Assembly (NCBI GenBank): GCA_944392315.1
Contig: CALXWH010000006.1
Coordinates: forward strand, 1 to 64,000
From: an uncultured Alphaproteobacteria bacterium
Lineage (GTDB): Bacteria > Pseudomonadota > Alphaproteobacteria > RF32 > CAG-239
Reading direction: 5' to 3'
DNA: 64,000 bases
Part shown: positions 1 to 8,099 of the stretch, one piece after another
Layout of the letters: every line of letters starts with the position of its first letter
Position numbering within the stretch: position 1 is the first letter of the stretch
Program-made: the position numbers and the translations under genes
The notes under the pieces: generated by a model
Seen by the model: the letters and a program-made list of their open reading frames with translations, nothing else
Databases searched by the model: none
Told to the model about the DNA's origin: nothing

Positions 1-64
1 GGGCTTGCCTTAAATACTCGTCCTTTGTATTATATACAGGCATTATAACACTGACTTTAGGCAA
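1..64 (-). CDS. Glycosyltransferase family 2, N-terminus only (cut by window edge)
   Basis: Only the first 21 codons are in the window. Read on the minus strand they give a peptide starting LPKVSVIMPVYNTKDEYLRQ, the typical first beta-strand of a GT-A fold family-2 glycosyltransferase (VSVIMPVYN). The start is taken as TTG at 62-64 because an AAGGAGA ribosome binding site lies 6 nt upstream and the frame is closed by a stop at 80-82, so no ATG is available. Such enzymes transfer sugars from nucleotide sugars in surface polysaccharide synthesis; substrate and chain length cannot be judged. A second family-2 enzyme is at 49467-50324. Confidence 0.72.
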   Translation of the reverse strand, partial: MPKVSVIMPVYNTKDEYLRQA

Positions 65-278
65 GATGTCTCTCCTTACCTATTAGGATCTTTAAGATAG
101 AATCTATAAATATATATTTAAATTTAATTATAATTAGCCTTAAATATGATAAATTTTTAGCTATATTATTTTTATACAAAGTACCCACCAAAACGTGTTG
201 CAACCTTGCTGTTTTATGCAGATTATCCTTATAACGGCTTATTTTATTTATAATATTTTGAATATAACTGCTTTGCAT
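57..278 (-). CDS. Doubtful small ORF upstream of the glycosyltransferase
   Basis: This is a 73-codon open frame rich in Ile, Lys, Asn and Tyr. It is not a shadow of another gene, and its stop overlaps the start region of the glycosyltransferase, as in coupled genes. I recognise no domain. The only ribosome-binding-like sequence ahead of its ATG is a weak GGGTAG. The composition is what AT-rich noncoding DNA would give by chance, so this may be a chance ORF or the eroded end of a former gene. Confidence 0.22.
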   Translation of the reverse strand: MQSSYIQNIINKISRYKDNLHKTARLQHVLVGTLYKNNIAKNLSYLRLIIIKFKYIFIDSILKILIGKERHLA

Positions 279-635
279 ATTCTACCCGAGCCACTTAATA
301 GTTTTGTTTATAAACCTTGTTCTAGTTTTTACATTAAGTAGTGGTATCATAGCAATAATTTTTATATTTTCAAGATAAATGTTTTTTATTTACATTCTTT
401 AGTAAACATGATATTTTTTCGTTTTTTTAGGGATTTAAAAAGTTCTGTTTATGGCAATAGACCTCTTGTGAGGCACTTTGAGAAGACACAGCTGCCTTTT
501 GTGTTTTAACGCAATAAAATCGTGCAATATCAATTTCTTGACTTGTAAACTTCAGCTCAAAGACAAATTATAATCGCTAGGATACCATAACGCTGTATAT
601 CTAAACAGAAAATAATCGCAGCTTTTTATCTGCAC
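279..635. other. Gene-free interval
   Basis: About 360 bases between the DUF1349 gene and the small ORF. No reading frame with a plausible start and ribosome binding site was found on either strand. Two short hairpins can be drawn: a CCTC/GAGG stem near 465-477 and an ACACA/TGTGT stem near 485-505. Neither has a U-run typical of a terminator. Nothing else is recognised here. Confidence 0.4.
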
Positions 636-1253
636 TTAAAGATTATCTTTATTATCCGGTTGTTGTCCATCATGCGCTTTCCATTGGCACGGTTGTATTT
701 CCATATTTGTAAATGTTGCCGTAAATGATGATTCTTCCGGACTGCAGGCATAAATTCCAAATGAAATCTTATCGGTTGCCTTATGCAAATGGCAAATTCT
801 CATTTGTTTGAAGTTTTTTCCATCCGACGAGTTCTCAATGCAAAAATCATTATTTCTTCGGCTTAAGCGATACCACATGGATTTAATTCCGACTGCAATC
901 TCGGTTGTGGCCCAATCTGAGTATCCGCCATTGGTTACTACACTGCCTAAATGCTGCATTTGCTCATTTTCATATTCTATGGAGGCTTTTAGCCAATTTT
1001 CACTATCTAAGTAAACAACTACTCCGCACTGGTCAAAGCGATGTTTGCTCGCAAATTCGGTCTTCACCACAAAAGAAAAAAATTTCTCGTCCGTTTCTTG
1101 TTGCAAAACTGGCGCATTATCATTTTGAAAATTGTAATATGTTCTTTGCCATAAATCCGTATGCGGAAGTGTGGTTATTTCTATTTTCTGGTCAGAAATA
1201 GTGTATTGTTGCGGTTCTCTTATCCAAAACAGTTTATCGGATACAAATTGCAT
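636..1253 (-). CDS. DUF1349 domain protein (concanavalin-like beta sandwich)
   Basis: The 205-residue protein matches the DUF1349 family (YesU-like lectin/glucanase fold) over nearly its whole length. Recognisable parts are a central CGVVVYLDSENWLKASIEYE strand pair, the loop SVVTNGGYSDWATTE and MWYRLSRRNNDF. There is no signal peptide, so it is probably cytoplasmic. The family is found with carbohydrate-active enzymes but its biochemical role is not settled. The start has an AAAGAGG ribosome binding site 5 nt upstream. The gene is divergent from the metallophosphoesterase fusion, with about 220 bases between them. The family call is solid; a sugar-binding role is only inference. Confidence 0.85.
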   Translation of the reverse strand: MQFVSDKLFWIREPQQYTISDQKIEITTLPHTDLWQRTYYNFQNDNAPVLQQETDEKFFSFVVKTEFASKHRFDQCGVVVYLDSENWLKASIEYENEQMQHLGSVVTNGGYSDWATTEIAVGIKSMWYRLSRRNNDFCIENSSDGKNFKQMRICHLHKATDKISFGIYACSPEESSFTATFTNMEIQPCQWKAHDGQQPDNKDNL

Positions 1254-1410
1254 TTTAGCCTCTTTTCTTTAATAATTTATATGAAGATTACCACATATTC
1301 TTTAATTTTATCCTAATTCCAGAGCCGTCTCTCTTTATTCCAAAATTTCCATTTAGCTATAAAATTATCTTGCTGTATCAAAAATATTTGCTAATTTTTT
1401 AAATAAATCC

Positions 1411-1441
1411 TTGACTTAGAGTACACTCTAAAGGTTACGAT
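1411..1441 (+). promoter_or_regulatory. MerR-family type promoter with 19-bp spacer and dyad operator
   Basis: The -35 TTGACT (1411-1416) and -10 TACGAT (1436-1441) are separated by 19 bp, the overlong spacing typical of MerR-regulated promoters. A perfect 7-bp inverted repeat, TTAGAGT/ACTCTAA (1416-1422 and 1425-1431), sits between them. The same architecture occurs at 19309-19339 on the minus strand. It resembles NmlR/AdhR-type operators. It would drive the phosphoesterase fusion and the PEBP gene. No MerR-type regulator gene is in the window. Confidence 0.75.
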
Positions 1442-1474
1442 AAGCTGAAAATTGATTTTTAAGGAGTTGAAAAT

Positions 1475-3928
1475 ATGTTCGGATGCGCCGTTACCACTTC
1501 TTTCTTAGGAAGTCTTGCCGCTTTATTGCTCTTTTGCAGATATTGCGCGTTTGCTTCTGTCGGTATGGGGTGGAAAATAACTTTCTTTATCTTATTTATG
1601 TTGATTGCTTGCTTGCCGATGTTGGCGGAATATAACTTTGAAGAATATTTAGGCAAATATTATGTTGCCTATCGCTATGTGCTTTATTTCCTATTTATCA
1701 CCATGGTGATATTGTTTAGTTTGACGGTTGTTCGCGATATTATTTGGGGTGTTTTGAGAATCTTTTCTGCCGAATTTAAGCCCCTTGCCTCACCTCATTT
1801 AAATGTCATTAACGTTATTACGATTTTTTTGGCTTTTGTTATCGGCGGTTTTTCTCTTTATGACGGCATGAAAGTTCCCGCTACAAAATATATCAATGTT
1901 AGCGATCCTAAAATTTTACAAGATAAAAAAATTGTTTTGTTACCGGATTTACATCTGCACCGCGCCTTGATGCCGGCTAAACTTCAGGGAATTGTGGCGC
2001 AAACCAATGCGCAAAATCCGGATGTTATTTTGCTTATCGGAGATATGATTGATGATGATATTTCTCGGGTTTCGGAACAATTGAAAATTTTAGAAGGTCT
2101 AAAAGCTAAATACGGCGTTTATTTTGTTTCCGGAAACCATGAATTTTATCACGATTTTAACAAAACCTCTCAGGCACTTCAAAACTTAGGTTTTAAACTT
2201 TTAGAAAATGACGGCGTGAAGATTGCAGAAGATTTGTATTTGGGAGGTATCCCCGATATTCACTCTCAATCTTTAAGTCATAAAAAGCCGGATTTGGATA
2301 AAACTTTTGCAAAGGCTTTGCCTCAGCAATATAAAATTTTAATGTCTCACACACCGGCTAATTTTGAAAAAACGCCTTTTGATTTGGAAGTTTCCGGTCA
2401 TACACACGGTGGACAAATCTTTCCGTTTGTCTTTTTTATTTATGCGCATGCTCCTTATGTTGCCGGCTGGTATGACTTAAACGAGACGGCTAAACTTTAT
2501 GTTTCGCGAGGAGCCGGACAATGGGGACCGCAAATGCGCTTTTTGGCACCGGCCGAAATTGCGGTTTTGACGTTGAAAGCAGGAAATTCTGCGGCTGAAA
2601 ACAAAACTTCAGCTACTTCTGACCACCAAAAACCTAAGGCTAAGGTCTATTTTACCTCTGAATTGACACCGGAAGCTTTGGTCAACATCTACAAAAAAGT
2701 TAACCAAGATATCTCGGGTAAAGTCGCGATTAAATGGCACTCCGGCGAACCGCACGGACCGAATATTCTCCCTATCCCTATGGTGAAAATCTTGCAAGAA
2801 TCTATACCGAACAGTAATTTGGTGGAAACAAATACACTTTATGAAGGGGGACGCCATACGACCGAAAAACACCGTGAAACCTTGAAGATTAACGGTTGGG
2901 ATTTTTGTAAAGTGGATATCATGGATGAATTCGGAACGGTGATGTTGCCGGTTAAAGGCGGAAAGCACTTTAAGGAAATGTCTATGGGAAAAAGTATTTT
3001 AGATTATGATTCCATGGTGGTGCTTACTCATTTTAAGGGACATCCGATGGGTGGTTTCGGCGGTTCTATTAAAAATATCGCCATCGGCAATGCGGACGGC
3101 AAAATCGGTAAGGCTATGGTGCATGGGGCTAATAAATTTAGTCTTTGGAACGCAACACAATCTCTGCTTATGGAGAATATGGTTGAATCGGCAAAGGCTA
3201 CTCTGGATCATTTTGGTCCGAAAATTACCTATATCAATGTGTTAAGAAATATGTCCGTTGATTGCGACTGTATGGGGACGGCCGCCGCTAAAGTTAAAAT
3301 CCGTGATTTGGGGATTTTGGCCTCTACCGATATCGTGGCCTTGGATCAGGCTTCTATTGATTTATTAATGAAACAGCCTGAAACCGAACTGCATGACATC
3401 AAAGAGCGTATTTTAAGCCGTGAAGGATTACATCAACTGGATTATGCCGAACAAATGGGCTTGGGAACTCGCGACTATGTGTTGATTAACCTTGATTCTT
3501 CCCCTTCCGGTTATGAGCAAGCTCTTCAAAAAATTAAAAATGACGATGCTTCCGCCGTTTTAGTTAAGGATAATCTTATGGTGGCACAAGGGCACGGAAA
3601 AGGCATTAGACCATTGATGGATCTTCATGATAAGTGGCCGGAACTTTTAGAAGATGCTTCCTTAATTGATAAAGTTATCGGAAGAGCGGCGGCTTTTATT
3701 GCCATTGATGGAAAAGCGCGGACGGTTTATGGCGAATTGATGAGCCAAGAAGCCTTTGATTTGCTCCAAAAGAATCATATTCCTGCGACCTATGGGAAAT
3801 TGGTGCCGCAAATCTTAAATCGCCACAAAAATGGACTCTGCCCGATGGAAGAAACCGTTGCGCATACGGATAATCCGAAAAAAGCTGTTGAACTTTTAAA
3901 ACAAAAGATGGAAACTTTGGGACTATAA
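1475..3928 (+). CDS. Three-domain fusion: membrane metallophosphoesterase + DUF362 + DUF1893
   Basis: The 817-residue protein joins three families. Residues 1-130 hold about four membrane segments. Residues 150-367 are a YkuE/YaeI-like calcineurin-type phosphoesterase with DLH at 158-160, GD at 189-190, GNHE at 220-223, SHTP at 291-294 and GHTHGGQ at 308-314. After a short linker, about 389-670 is DUF362 with its DCDC cysteine motif. About 685-817 matches DUF1893 (TM1506-like, deaminase fold) with KVIGRAAAF and LCPME. The metal site appears intact; the substrate is unknown. The start has AAGGAG 9 nt upstream. The gene is transcribed from the MerR-type promoter and followed after 41 nt by the PEBP gene. 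A paralogue of the N-terminal part alone is at 40576-41802. I do not know this domain combination from described proteins. Confidence 0.87.
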   Translation: MFGCAVTTSFLGSLAALLLFCRYCAFASVGMGWKITFFILFMLIACLPMLAEYNFEEYLGKYYVAYRYVLYFLFITMVILFSLTVVRDIIWGVLRIFSAEFKPLASPHLNVINVITIFLAFVIGGFSLYDGMKVPATKYINVSDPKILQDKKIVLLPDLHLHRALMPAKLQGIVAQTNAQNPDVILLIGDMIDDDISRVSEQLKILEGLKAKYGVYFVSGNHEFYHDFNKTSQALQNLGFKLLENDGVKIAEDLYLGGIPDIHSQSLSHKKPDLDKTFAKALPQQYKILMSHTPANFEKTPFDLEVSGHTHGGQIFPFVFFIYAHAPYVAGWYDLNETAKLYVSRGAGQWGPQMRFLAPAEIAVLTLKAGNSAAENKTSATSDHQKPKAKVYFTSELTPEALVNIYKKVNQDISGKVAIKWHSGEPHGPNILPIPMVKILQESIPNSNLVETNTLYEGGRHTTEKHRETLKINGWDFCKVDIMDEFGTVMLPVKGGKHFKEMSMGKSILDYDSMVVLTHFKGHPMGGFGGSIKNIAIGNADGKIGKAMVHGANKFSLWNATQSLLMENMVESAKATLDHFGPKITYINVLRNMSVDCDCMGTAAAKVKIRDLGILASTDIVALDQASIDLLMKQPETELHDIKERILSREGLHQLDYAEQMGLGTRDYVLINLDSSPSGYEQALQKIKNDDASAVLVKDNLMVAQGHGKGIRPLMDLHDKWPELLEDASLIDKVIGRAAAFIAIDGKARTVYGELMSQEAFDLLQKNHIPATYGKLVPQILNRHKNGLCPMEETVAHTDNPKKAVELLKQKMETLGL

Positions 3929-3969
3929 TTGCATCTTAAAACATACTATATCTATTGAGGAGATGAGTT

Positions 3970-4530
3970 ATGAAAAAACGCATGGTCTTAATTATTGTCC
4001 TTCTGTTGGCGGTTTTACTTATTGTTTGGGGAGTTTTGATGATGAAGTCACAAGATGATGCTTTTCAGGTTACAAGTACGGACATTCAGCCGAATGCAAT
4101 GCTTAGTCCAGCTCAAGTTTATAATGCGCACGGATGCAGCGGACAAAATATTTCTCCTGAATTATCTTGGAGTAATGCTCCAACCGGCACAAAAAGTTTT
4201 GCGATTATCTGTCATGATCCGGATGCGCCGCGTGAGCATGGATGGTATCATTGGCTGGTTGTCAATATTCCCTCTCACGTGTCTGAAATTAAAACCGGCG
4301 GCAATATCCCTGGCGCCCTCTCTACGGTGACAGATTTTAAGGAAAATGCTTATGGCGGGGCTTGCCCTCCGGTTGGGCATGGGGTTCATCGTTATAATTT
4401 TACGGTGTATGCCTTGAATACGGAAAAACTTGATGTTTCGGCGCAAACGGCACCAACCGAAGTGGAAAAAATGGTTAAACAGCACGCTTTGGCTCAAGCA
4501 ACCTTAACCGGTTTGTATGAGCGCAAATAA
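3970..4530 (+). CDS. YbhB/YbcL (PEBP) family protein, membrane-anchored
   Basis: The 186-residue protein begins with a hydrophobic segment (about residues 5-24) that would anchor or export it. A phosphatidylethanolamine-binding/Raf-kinase-inhibitor-like domain follows, with the family signatures NISPELSW, DPDAP, HGWYHWLVVNIP and GPH-like GHGVHRYNF. Bacterial members have no agreed function; ligand binding is inferred from the eukaryotic relatives. A GAGGAG ribosome binding site precedes the ATG. It is the second gene of the operon started by the MerR-type promoter and is followed by a strong terminator. Confidence 0.88.
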   Translation: MKKRMVLIIVLLLAVLLIVWGVLMMKSQDDAFQVTSTDIQPNAMLSPAQVYNAHGCSGQNISPELSWSNAPTGTKSFAIICHDPDAPREHGWYHWLVVNIPSHVSEIKTGGNIPGALSTVTDFKENAYGGACPPVGHGVHRYNFTVYALNTEKLDVSAQTAPTEVEKMVKQHALAQATLTGLYERK

Positions 4531-4556
4531 CTTGTTTCTTTACCTTAAAAAATCCT

Positions 4557-4584
4557 AAGAGCCTCGTTGTTGGCTCTTTTTTTT
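4557..4584 (+). terminator. Rho-independent terminator after PEBP gene
   Basis: A 7-bp stem (AAGAGCC/GGCTCTT) with an 8-nt loop is followed by a run of T. It ends the metallophosphoesterase-PEBP operon. Confidence 0.85.
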
Positions 4585-4629
4585 ATACCTTTATGGTAAC
4601 TTTTGAGTTCTTTTCCAATTTTTTCGCTA

Positions 4630-4658
4630 TTTACACTTTGTGAAATTTGTGGTATTCT
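4630..4658 (+). promoter_or_regulatory. Sigma-70-like promoter of the KH-domain gene
   Basis: TTTACA (4630-4635) and TATTCT (4653-4658) are separated by 17 bp. They lie 31 nt upstream of the KH-domain gene's start. Confidence 0.5.
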
Positions 4659-4689
4659 TAGTCAATAGCAGATTTGGAGGAGATATTTT

Positions 4690-6858
4690 ATGGAAGACGA
4701 TACTAATCAAACAGAAAACGCAGATTTTGACAATTATGCCGTTGATAAAAATAAGATTTTTGCAATTGTTCCGCATTCTCTTGATGAGGAACAATATAAA
4801 TTAATTGCTCAGGACCGTCAGAAAGATTTGTACTTTTACGCGGATAAAAACAGACTTAAACAATTTTCTTACTCTCATCAAACCATCAATTTAGGTGAAA
4901 ATGTCCTTTCTACGGTTGAAGATAAAGGGTTTTATTTTTCTTCAACAATATCTCAATTGGAGTCATGTGCCTTTCTCAATCATATTGACTTGAAAATTTC
5001 ATCGGCGGCTCCGGATACTTATTATATCATGAATGGTTTTTATAATAAAAATGCACCCAAAACAGATATTGATATTGATAACCCTGAAGAATTGGCGCGC
5101 ATAAAGCATTTGTGCAGCTTGTCTTGGCCGGCTATCAACGGACGAGAAACTGATTTGGCTGAACAATTAAGAGGTAGAGGATTTGTGGTGGAGCATGTGG
5201 GGCGCAGCGGTTTTGCTAACAGAAATTCTTTTAAGATAAAAACGAAAGAGGGCGTTCTGGACGACGATGCTTTAGCGGTTATTAATCAAGCTATTTCTGA
5301 GGTTAGAGCGGAAAAAGAAAAACGAAAAGAAGATAATTTTGTACGTCAATTTGCTGAAAATTCACCTGATCCCAATAAAACATATGCGGTTGTATCTATT
5401 GGCGGTACAGAAGATAATGTTAATGTTCCGCAAGGATATTCTAAAATTGCCGATGTAAGAACTGCTTGTACACAAGATCACCGTCGGGGATTTACGCATA
5501 CTTATGATGTTTTGTTTGTTCATGATGAAACTATGCTAAAAGATAAAAGACGCCAAATTACTTTATATGTTCCCAAAGATATGATTGGGCTTATTATCGG
5601 TAAAGGCGGAAGCAAAATTAAGGAATTTGGCAAAAAATATAATAAATTTTTTAAGGTTGAACAAGATCCTGCTGAAAAGAAACGTGATCAGCTCCGTGAG
5701 TTAGACGACAAAATTTCGCATATCATCTATAATGATGAAACGAAAAATCCGATGGAGCAAATCAATGAGATTGTGGGGGCTTCTGGATGGCTTTCATCTC
5801 AAGAACGCGAAAATATTATAAATACAGCTACCGAAAAAGTTAAATCTCATCAGGAATATCGCCAAAAACAAGAAGCTGAACGGCGTCAAAATAACCTTTT
5901 CAGCTTAAAAATGCGGCTTTATGATTATTTCGGCAAGAATTTGGTTGATCAAAATAATCAACAAATAGATGAAGGTATTGCCAACTATTTACAACAAAAT
6001 AAAGAGGCTATAGCGGTTACTCCGACTGTTGAGGAGCTTAATAAAATCCGTGATGAATTTCGTGATGCTCGTGATAATGATATTAAACGAAGGGAGGCTC
6101 AAAAACAAGAAGAAATACGGCAGATGAATGATGCTGTACGGCGTTTTCTTGACAACGCCGAGCAAGACGGCAAAAAGGTGGAAGCTCCGGCTGTTGAGCA
6201 ATATATTAAAGAAAATTTTGCCGATAGCGCTTATATACAAACTGTGCTTGAAGCTGGGCAAAAAGAAATTCAACATCGGGAGGAACAACGAATTATTAAA
6301 GAAAAAGCGGCTAAGAATTTTGATAAAGTCGTTAATGAAGAATTTGAGAGATTTTTCCATGATCCGCTTCGCTCAGGCTCGCACGGGGCTTATTTCTTCT
6401 CCTCTGTTGGTAAAAACAGACGTATAAACGGTTATTACAGTATTGCGTATGCTACCGGTAAACGCTTGAATTTGATACATGGCTCTTTTGATGAAGTTTC
6501 TGACTATTCACATCCTGAACATAAGGATTTTATGGAGCTGTTTAGCAAGGTTCGTACGTTTGAGGAAAATCGTCAAGCTACTCATGAACATGACGACGAT
6601 AATGAGTATGTTGACGTTAATGATTATATTGTTAACCCGTCTTCATCTTACTATTCTGCCTATAATGAGGCAGAGCCGGAGGATAACCCGGTTGAATTAA
6701 CACCTGAAGAAAAAGAAGCGCGTAAGCAGCAACTTAAATCTGCTAAAGCCGCAGCTAAAAAGGATATGACGGCAAAAGGACAAAAATCTAAGCAAGCTAC
6801 AACGCTAAAAGGTGGTCTGGCCGGATTGGCGGCTTTGCTTTCTTCTGAACGCGAATAA
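4690..6858 (+). CDS. Large uncharacterised protein with a single KH domain
   Basis: The 722-residue protein is acidic at its N-terminus, rich in charged coiled-coil-like stretches (about 320-560) and Lys/Ala-rich at the C-terminus. The one recognisable unit is a KH RNA-binding motif at about 288-325, VPKDMIGLIIGKGGSKIKEF, with the GKGG loop at 304-307 intact. No catalytic domain was recognised. The N-terminal 200 residues and the segment after 560 look globular but match nothing I know. A GGAGGAG ribosome binding site is 8 nt upstream. It is a single-gene unit with its own promoter and terminator. A role in RNA binding is inferred from the KH motif only. Confidence 0.75.
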   Translation: MEDDTNQTENADFDNYAVDKNKIFAIVPHSLDEEQYKLIAQDRQKDLYFYADKNRLKQFSYSHQTINLGENVLSTVEDKGFYFSSTISQLESCAFLNHIDLKISSAAPDTYYIMNGFYNKNAPKTDIDIDNPEELARIKHLCSLSWPAINGRETDLAEQLRGRGFVVEHVGRSGFANRNSFKIKTKEGVLDDDALAVINQAISEVRAEKEKRKEDNFVRQFAENSPDPNKTYAVVSIGGTEDNVNVPQGYSKIADVRTACTQDHRRGFTHTYDVLFVHDETMLKDKRRQITLYVPKDMIGLIIGKGGSKIKEFGKKYNKFFKVEQDPAEKKRDQLRELDDKISHIIYNDETKNPMEQINEIVGASGWLSSQERENIINTATEKVKSHQEYRQKQEAERRQNNLFSLKMRLYDYFGKNLVDQNNQQIDEGIANYLQQNKEAIAVTPTVEELNKIRDEFRDARDNDIKRREAQKQEEIRQMNDAVRRFLDNAEQDGKKVEAPAVEQYIKENFADSAYIQTVLEAGQKEIQHREEQRIIKEKAAKNFDKVVNEEFERFFHDPLRSGSHGAYFFSSVGKNRRINGYYSIAYATGKRLNLIHGSFDEVSDYSHPEHKDFMELFSKVRTFEENRQATHEHDDDNEYVDVNDYIVNPSSSYYSAYNEAEPEDNPVELTPEEKEARKQQLKSAKAAAKKDMTAKGQKSKQATTLKGGLAGLAALLSSERE

Positions 6859-6881
6859 TTTTAATTGTTGTTTGTCACGCC

Positions 6882-6917
6882 AAAGGGCTTTGGGAAATAT
6901 CCCGAAGCCTTTTTTTA
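6882..6917 (+). terminator. Rho-independent terminator after KH-domain gene
   Basis: A 10-bp stem, GGCTTTGGGA/TCCCGAAGCC (one G-T pair), with an AATA loop is followed by T7. Confidence 0.88.
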
Positions 6918-6969
6918 TACTCACATCATCCTTGTCTGCTCTGTATTTTTTTCTGACTAACTCTTAATT

Positions 6970-6999
6970 TTGCTTGTATTTCGTGTTGTGGTGTATAAT
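6970..6999 (+). promoter_or_regulatory. Promoter of gpsA
   Basis: TTGCTT (6970-6975) and a perfect TATAAT (6994-6999) have an 18-bp spacer, 46 nt upstream of the chosen start. Confidence 0.6.
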
Positions 7000-7045
7000 A
7001 TCGTTTTCATATGGATTTAATTATGTTGCTATAAAGGAACTTTTT

Positions 7046-8041
7046 ATGAAAAAAATAGCTGTCGTTGGTACCGGTATTTGGGGAACTGCTTTGGCTTTAA
7101 CTGCGGCCAGAGCTGGTAATCAGGTTCTTTGCTGGGCAAGAGAGCCTGAAGTTGTGGAAGCCATCAATCAATCTCATGTCAATAAGGTGTTTTTGCCGGA
7201 TATTCCTCTGCCGGATGCTATTCGGGCAACAAACAATATTGCTGACGTTTTTGATTTTGCTGATGTTGTTTTGCTTACGGCTTCCGCACAATGGACGCGG
7301 ACTACCCTTAAATTGATGAAGCCGTTTGTTAAACCTTCCACAATTATCGTTCTTTGCGCTAAAGGAATTGAAGTTGATACGGGCAAAATGCTTTCAGAAA
7401 TTGTTGATGAGGAAATTCCCGGTGCTACGATTGCTATTCTCTCCGGTCCGGGGTTTGCTATTGATGTGGCGCAACGCAAATTGGCTTCCGTTACGATTGC
7501 TTGCGCTAAAGACGGTGTTGCTTTACAACTTGCTAATATGCTTGGCACCCCCTATTTCCGCCCTTATACCACAACGGATATGATTTCTCCGCAAGTTGGC
7601 GGCAGCGTCAAGAATGTGATTGCTATTGCTTCCGGTGTTGTGGAAGGTGCGGCTTTGGGTGATGGCGCCAGAGCTGCCTTGATTACACGCGGTTTCCATG
7701 AAATGGCGCGCTTTGCCGATGCTTTAGGCGGTTCTCTTACGACGATGATGGGGATGAGCGGCTTGGGGGATTTGGTTTTAACGGCCAGCTGTTCTCAATC
7801 ACGTAACTTTAGTTTTGGCTATGAAATCGGTGTTCAGGGGCATGCTAAAAAGTTAATTGAAGAAAATAGACGTACCGTGGAAGGAATTTATACAGCTAAG
7901 GCGGTTATGCAACGCGCAAGAGAGCTTAATATTGAAATGCCTATCTGCGAAATGGTTAATCGGGTGCTCTTTAACGATATGGCTCTTAAAGATGCTATGG
8001 CCGAGCTGATGTCTAGACCTTATCGTGAGGAAGGTTTTTAA
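7046..8041 (+). CDS. gpsA: Glycerol-3-phosphate dehydrogenase [NAD(P)+]
   Basis: The enzyme reduces dihydroxyacetone phosphate to sn-glycerol 3-phosphate, the backbone of phospholipids, in the cytoplasm. The 331-residue protein has the Rossmann motif GTGIWG at residues 8-13, the LSGPGFA segment, the catalytic-lysine region GGSVKNVIAI and the substrate-binding SRN. The open frame extends further upstream, but ATG 7046 is preceded by AAAGGAA at the right distance and gives the family's usual N-terminus (MKKIAVVGTG). It stands alone, with its own promoter and terminator. Confidence 0.97.
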   Translation: MKKIAVVGTGIWGTALALTAARAGNQVLCWAREPEVVEAINQSHVNKVFLPDIPLPDAIRATNNIADVFDFADVVLLTASAQWTRTTLKLMKPFVKPSTIIVLCAKGIEVDTGKMLSEIVDEEIPGATIAILSGPGFAIDVAQRKLASVTIACAKDGVALQLANMLGTPYFRPYTTTDMISPQVGGSVKNVIAIASGVVEGAALGDGARAALITRGFHEMARFADALGGSLTTMMGMSGLGDLVLTASCSQSRNFSFGYEIGVQGHAKKLIEENRRTVEGIYTAKAVMQRARELNIEMPICEMVNRVLFNDMALKDAMAELMSRPYREEGF

Positions 8042-8057
8042 GTTTTTAGTCTTTTTT

Positions 8058-8090
8058 AGAGCTCCGTTTGATTTTGGCGGAGCTCTTTTT
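8058..8090 (+). terminator. Terminator after gpsA
   Basis: A 9-bp perfect stem, AGAGCTCCG/CGGAGCTCT, is followed by T5. Confidence 0.88.
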
Positions 8091-8099
8091 GTTGCTCTT

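Noticed and set aside
905-1201. 98-codon plus-strand ORF over the DUF1349 gene
   Set aside because: It is an antisense shadow; the minus-strand frame matches a known family throughout and has a ribosome binding site.
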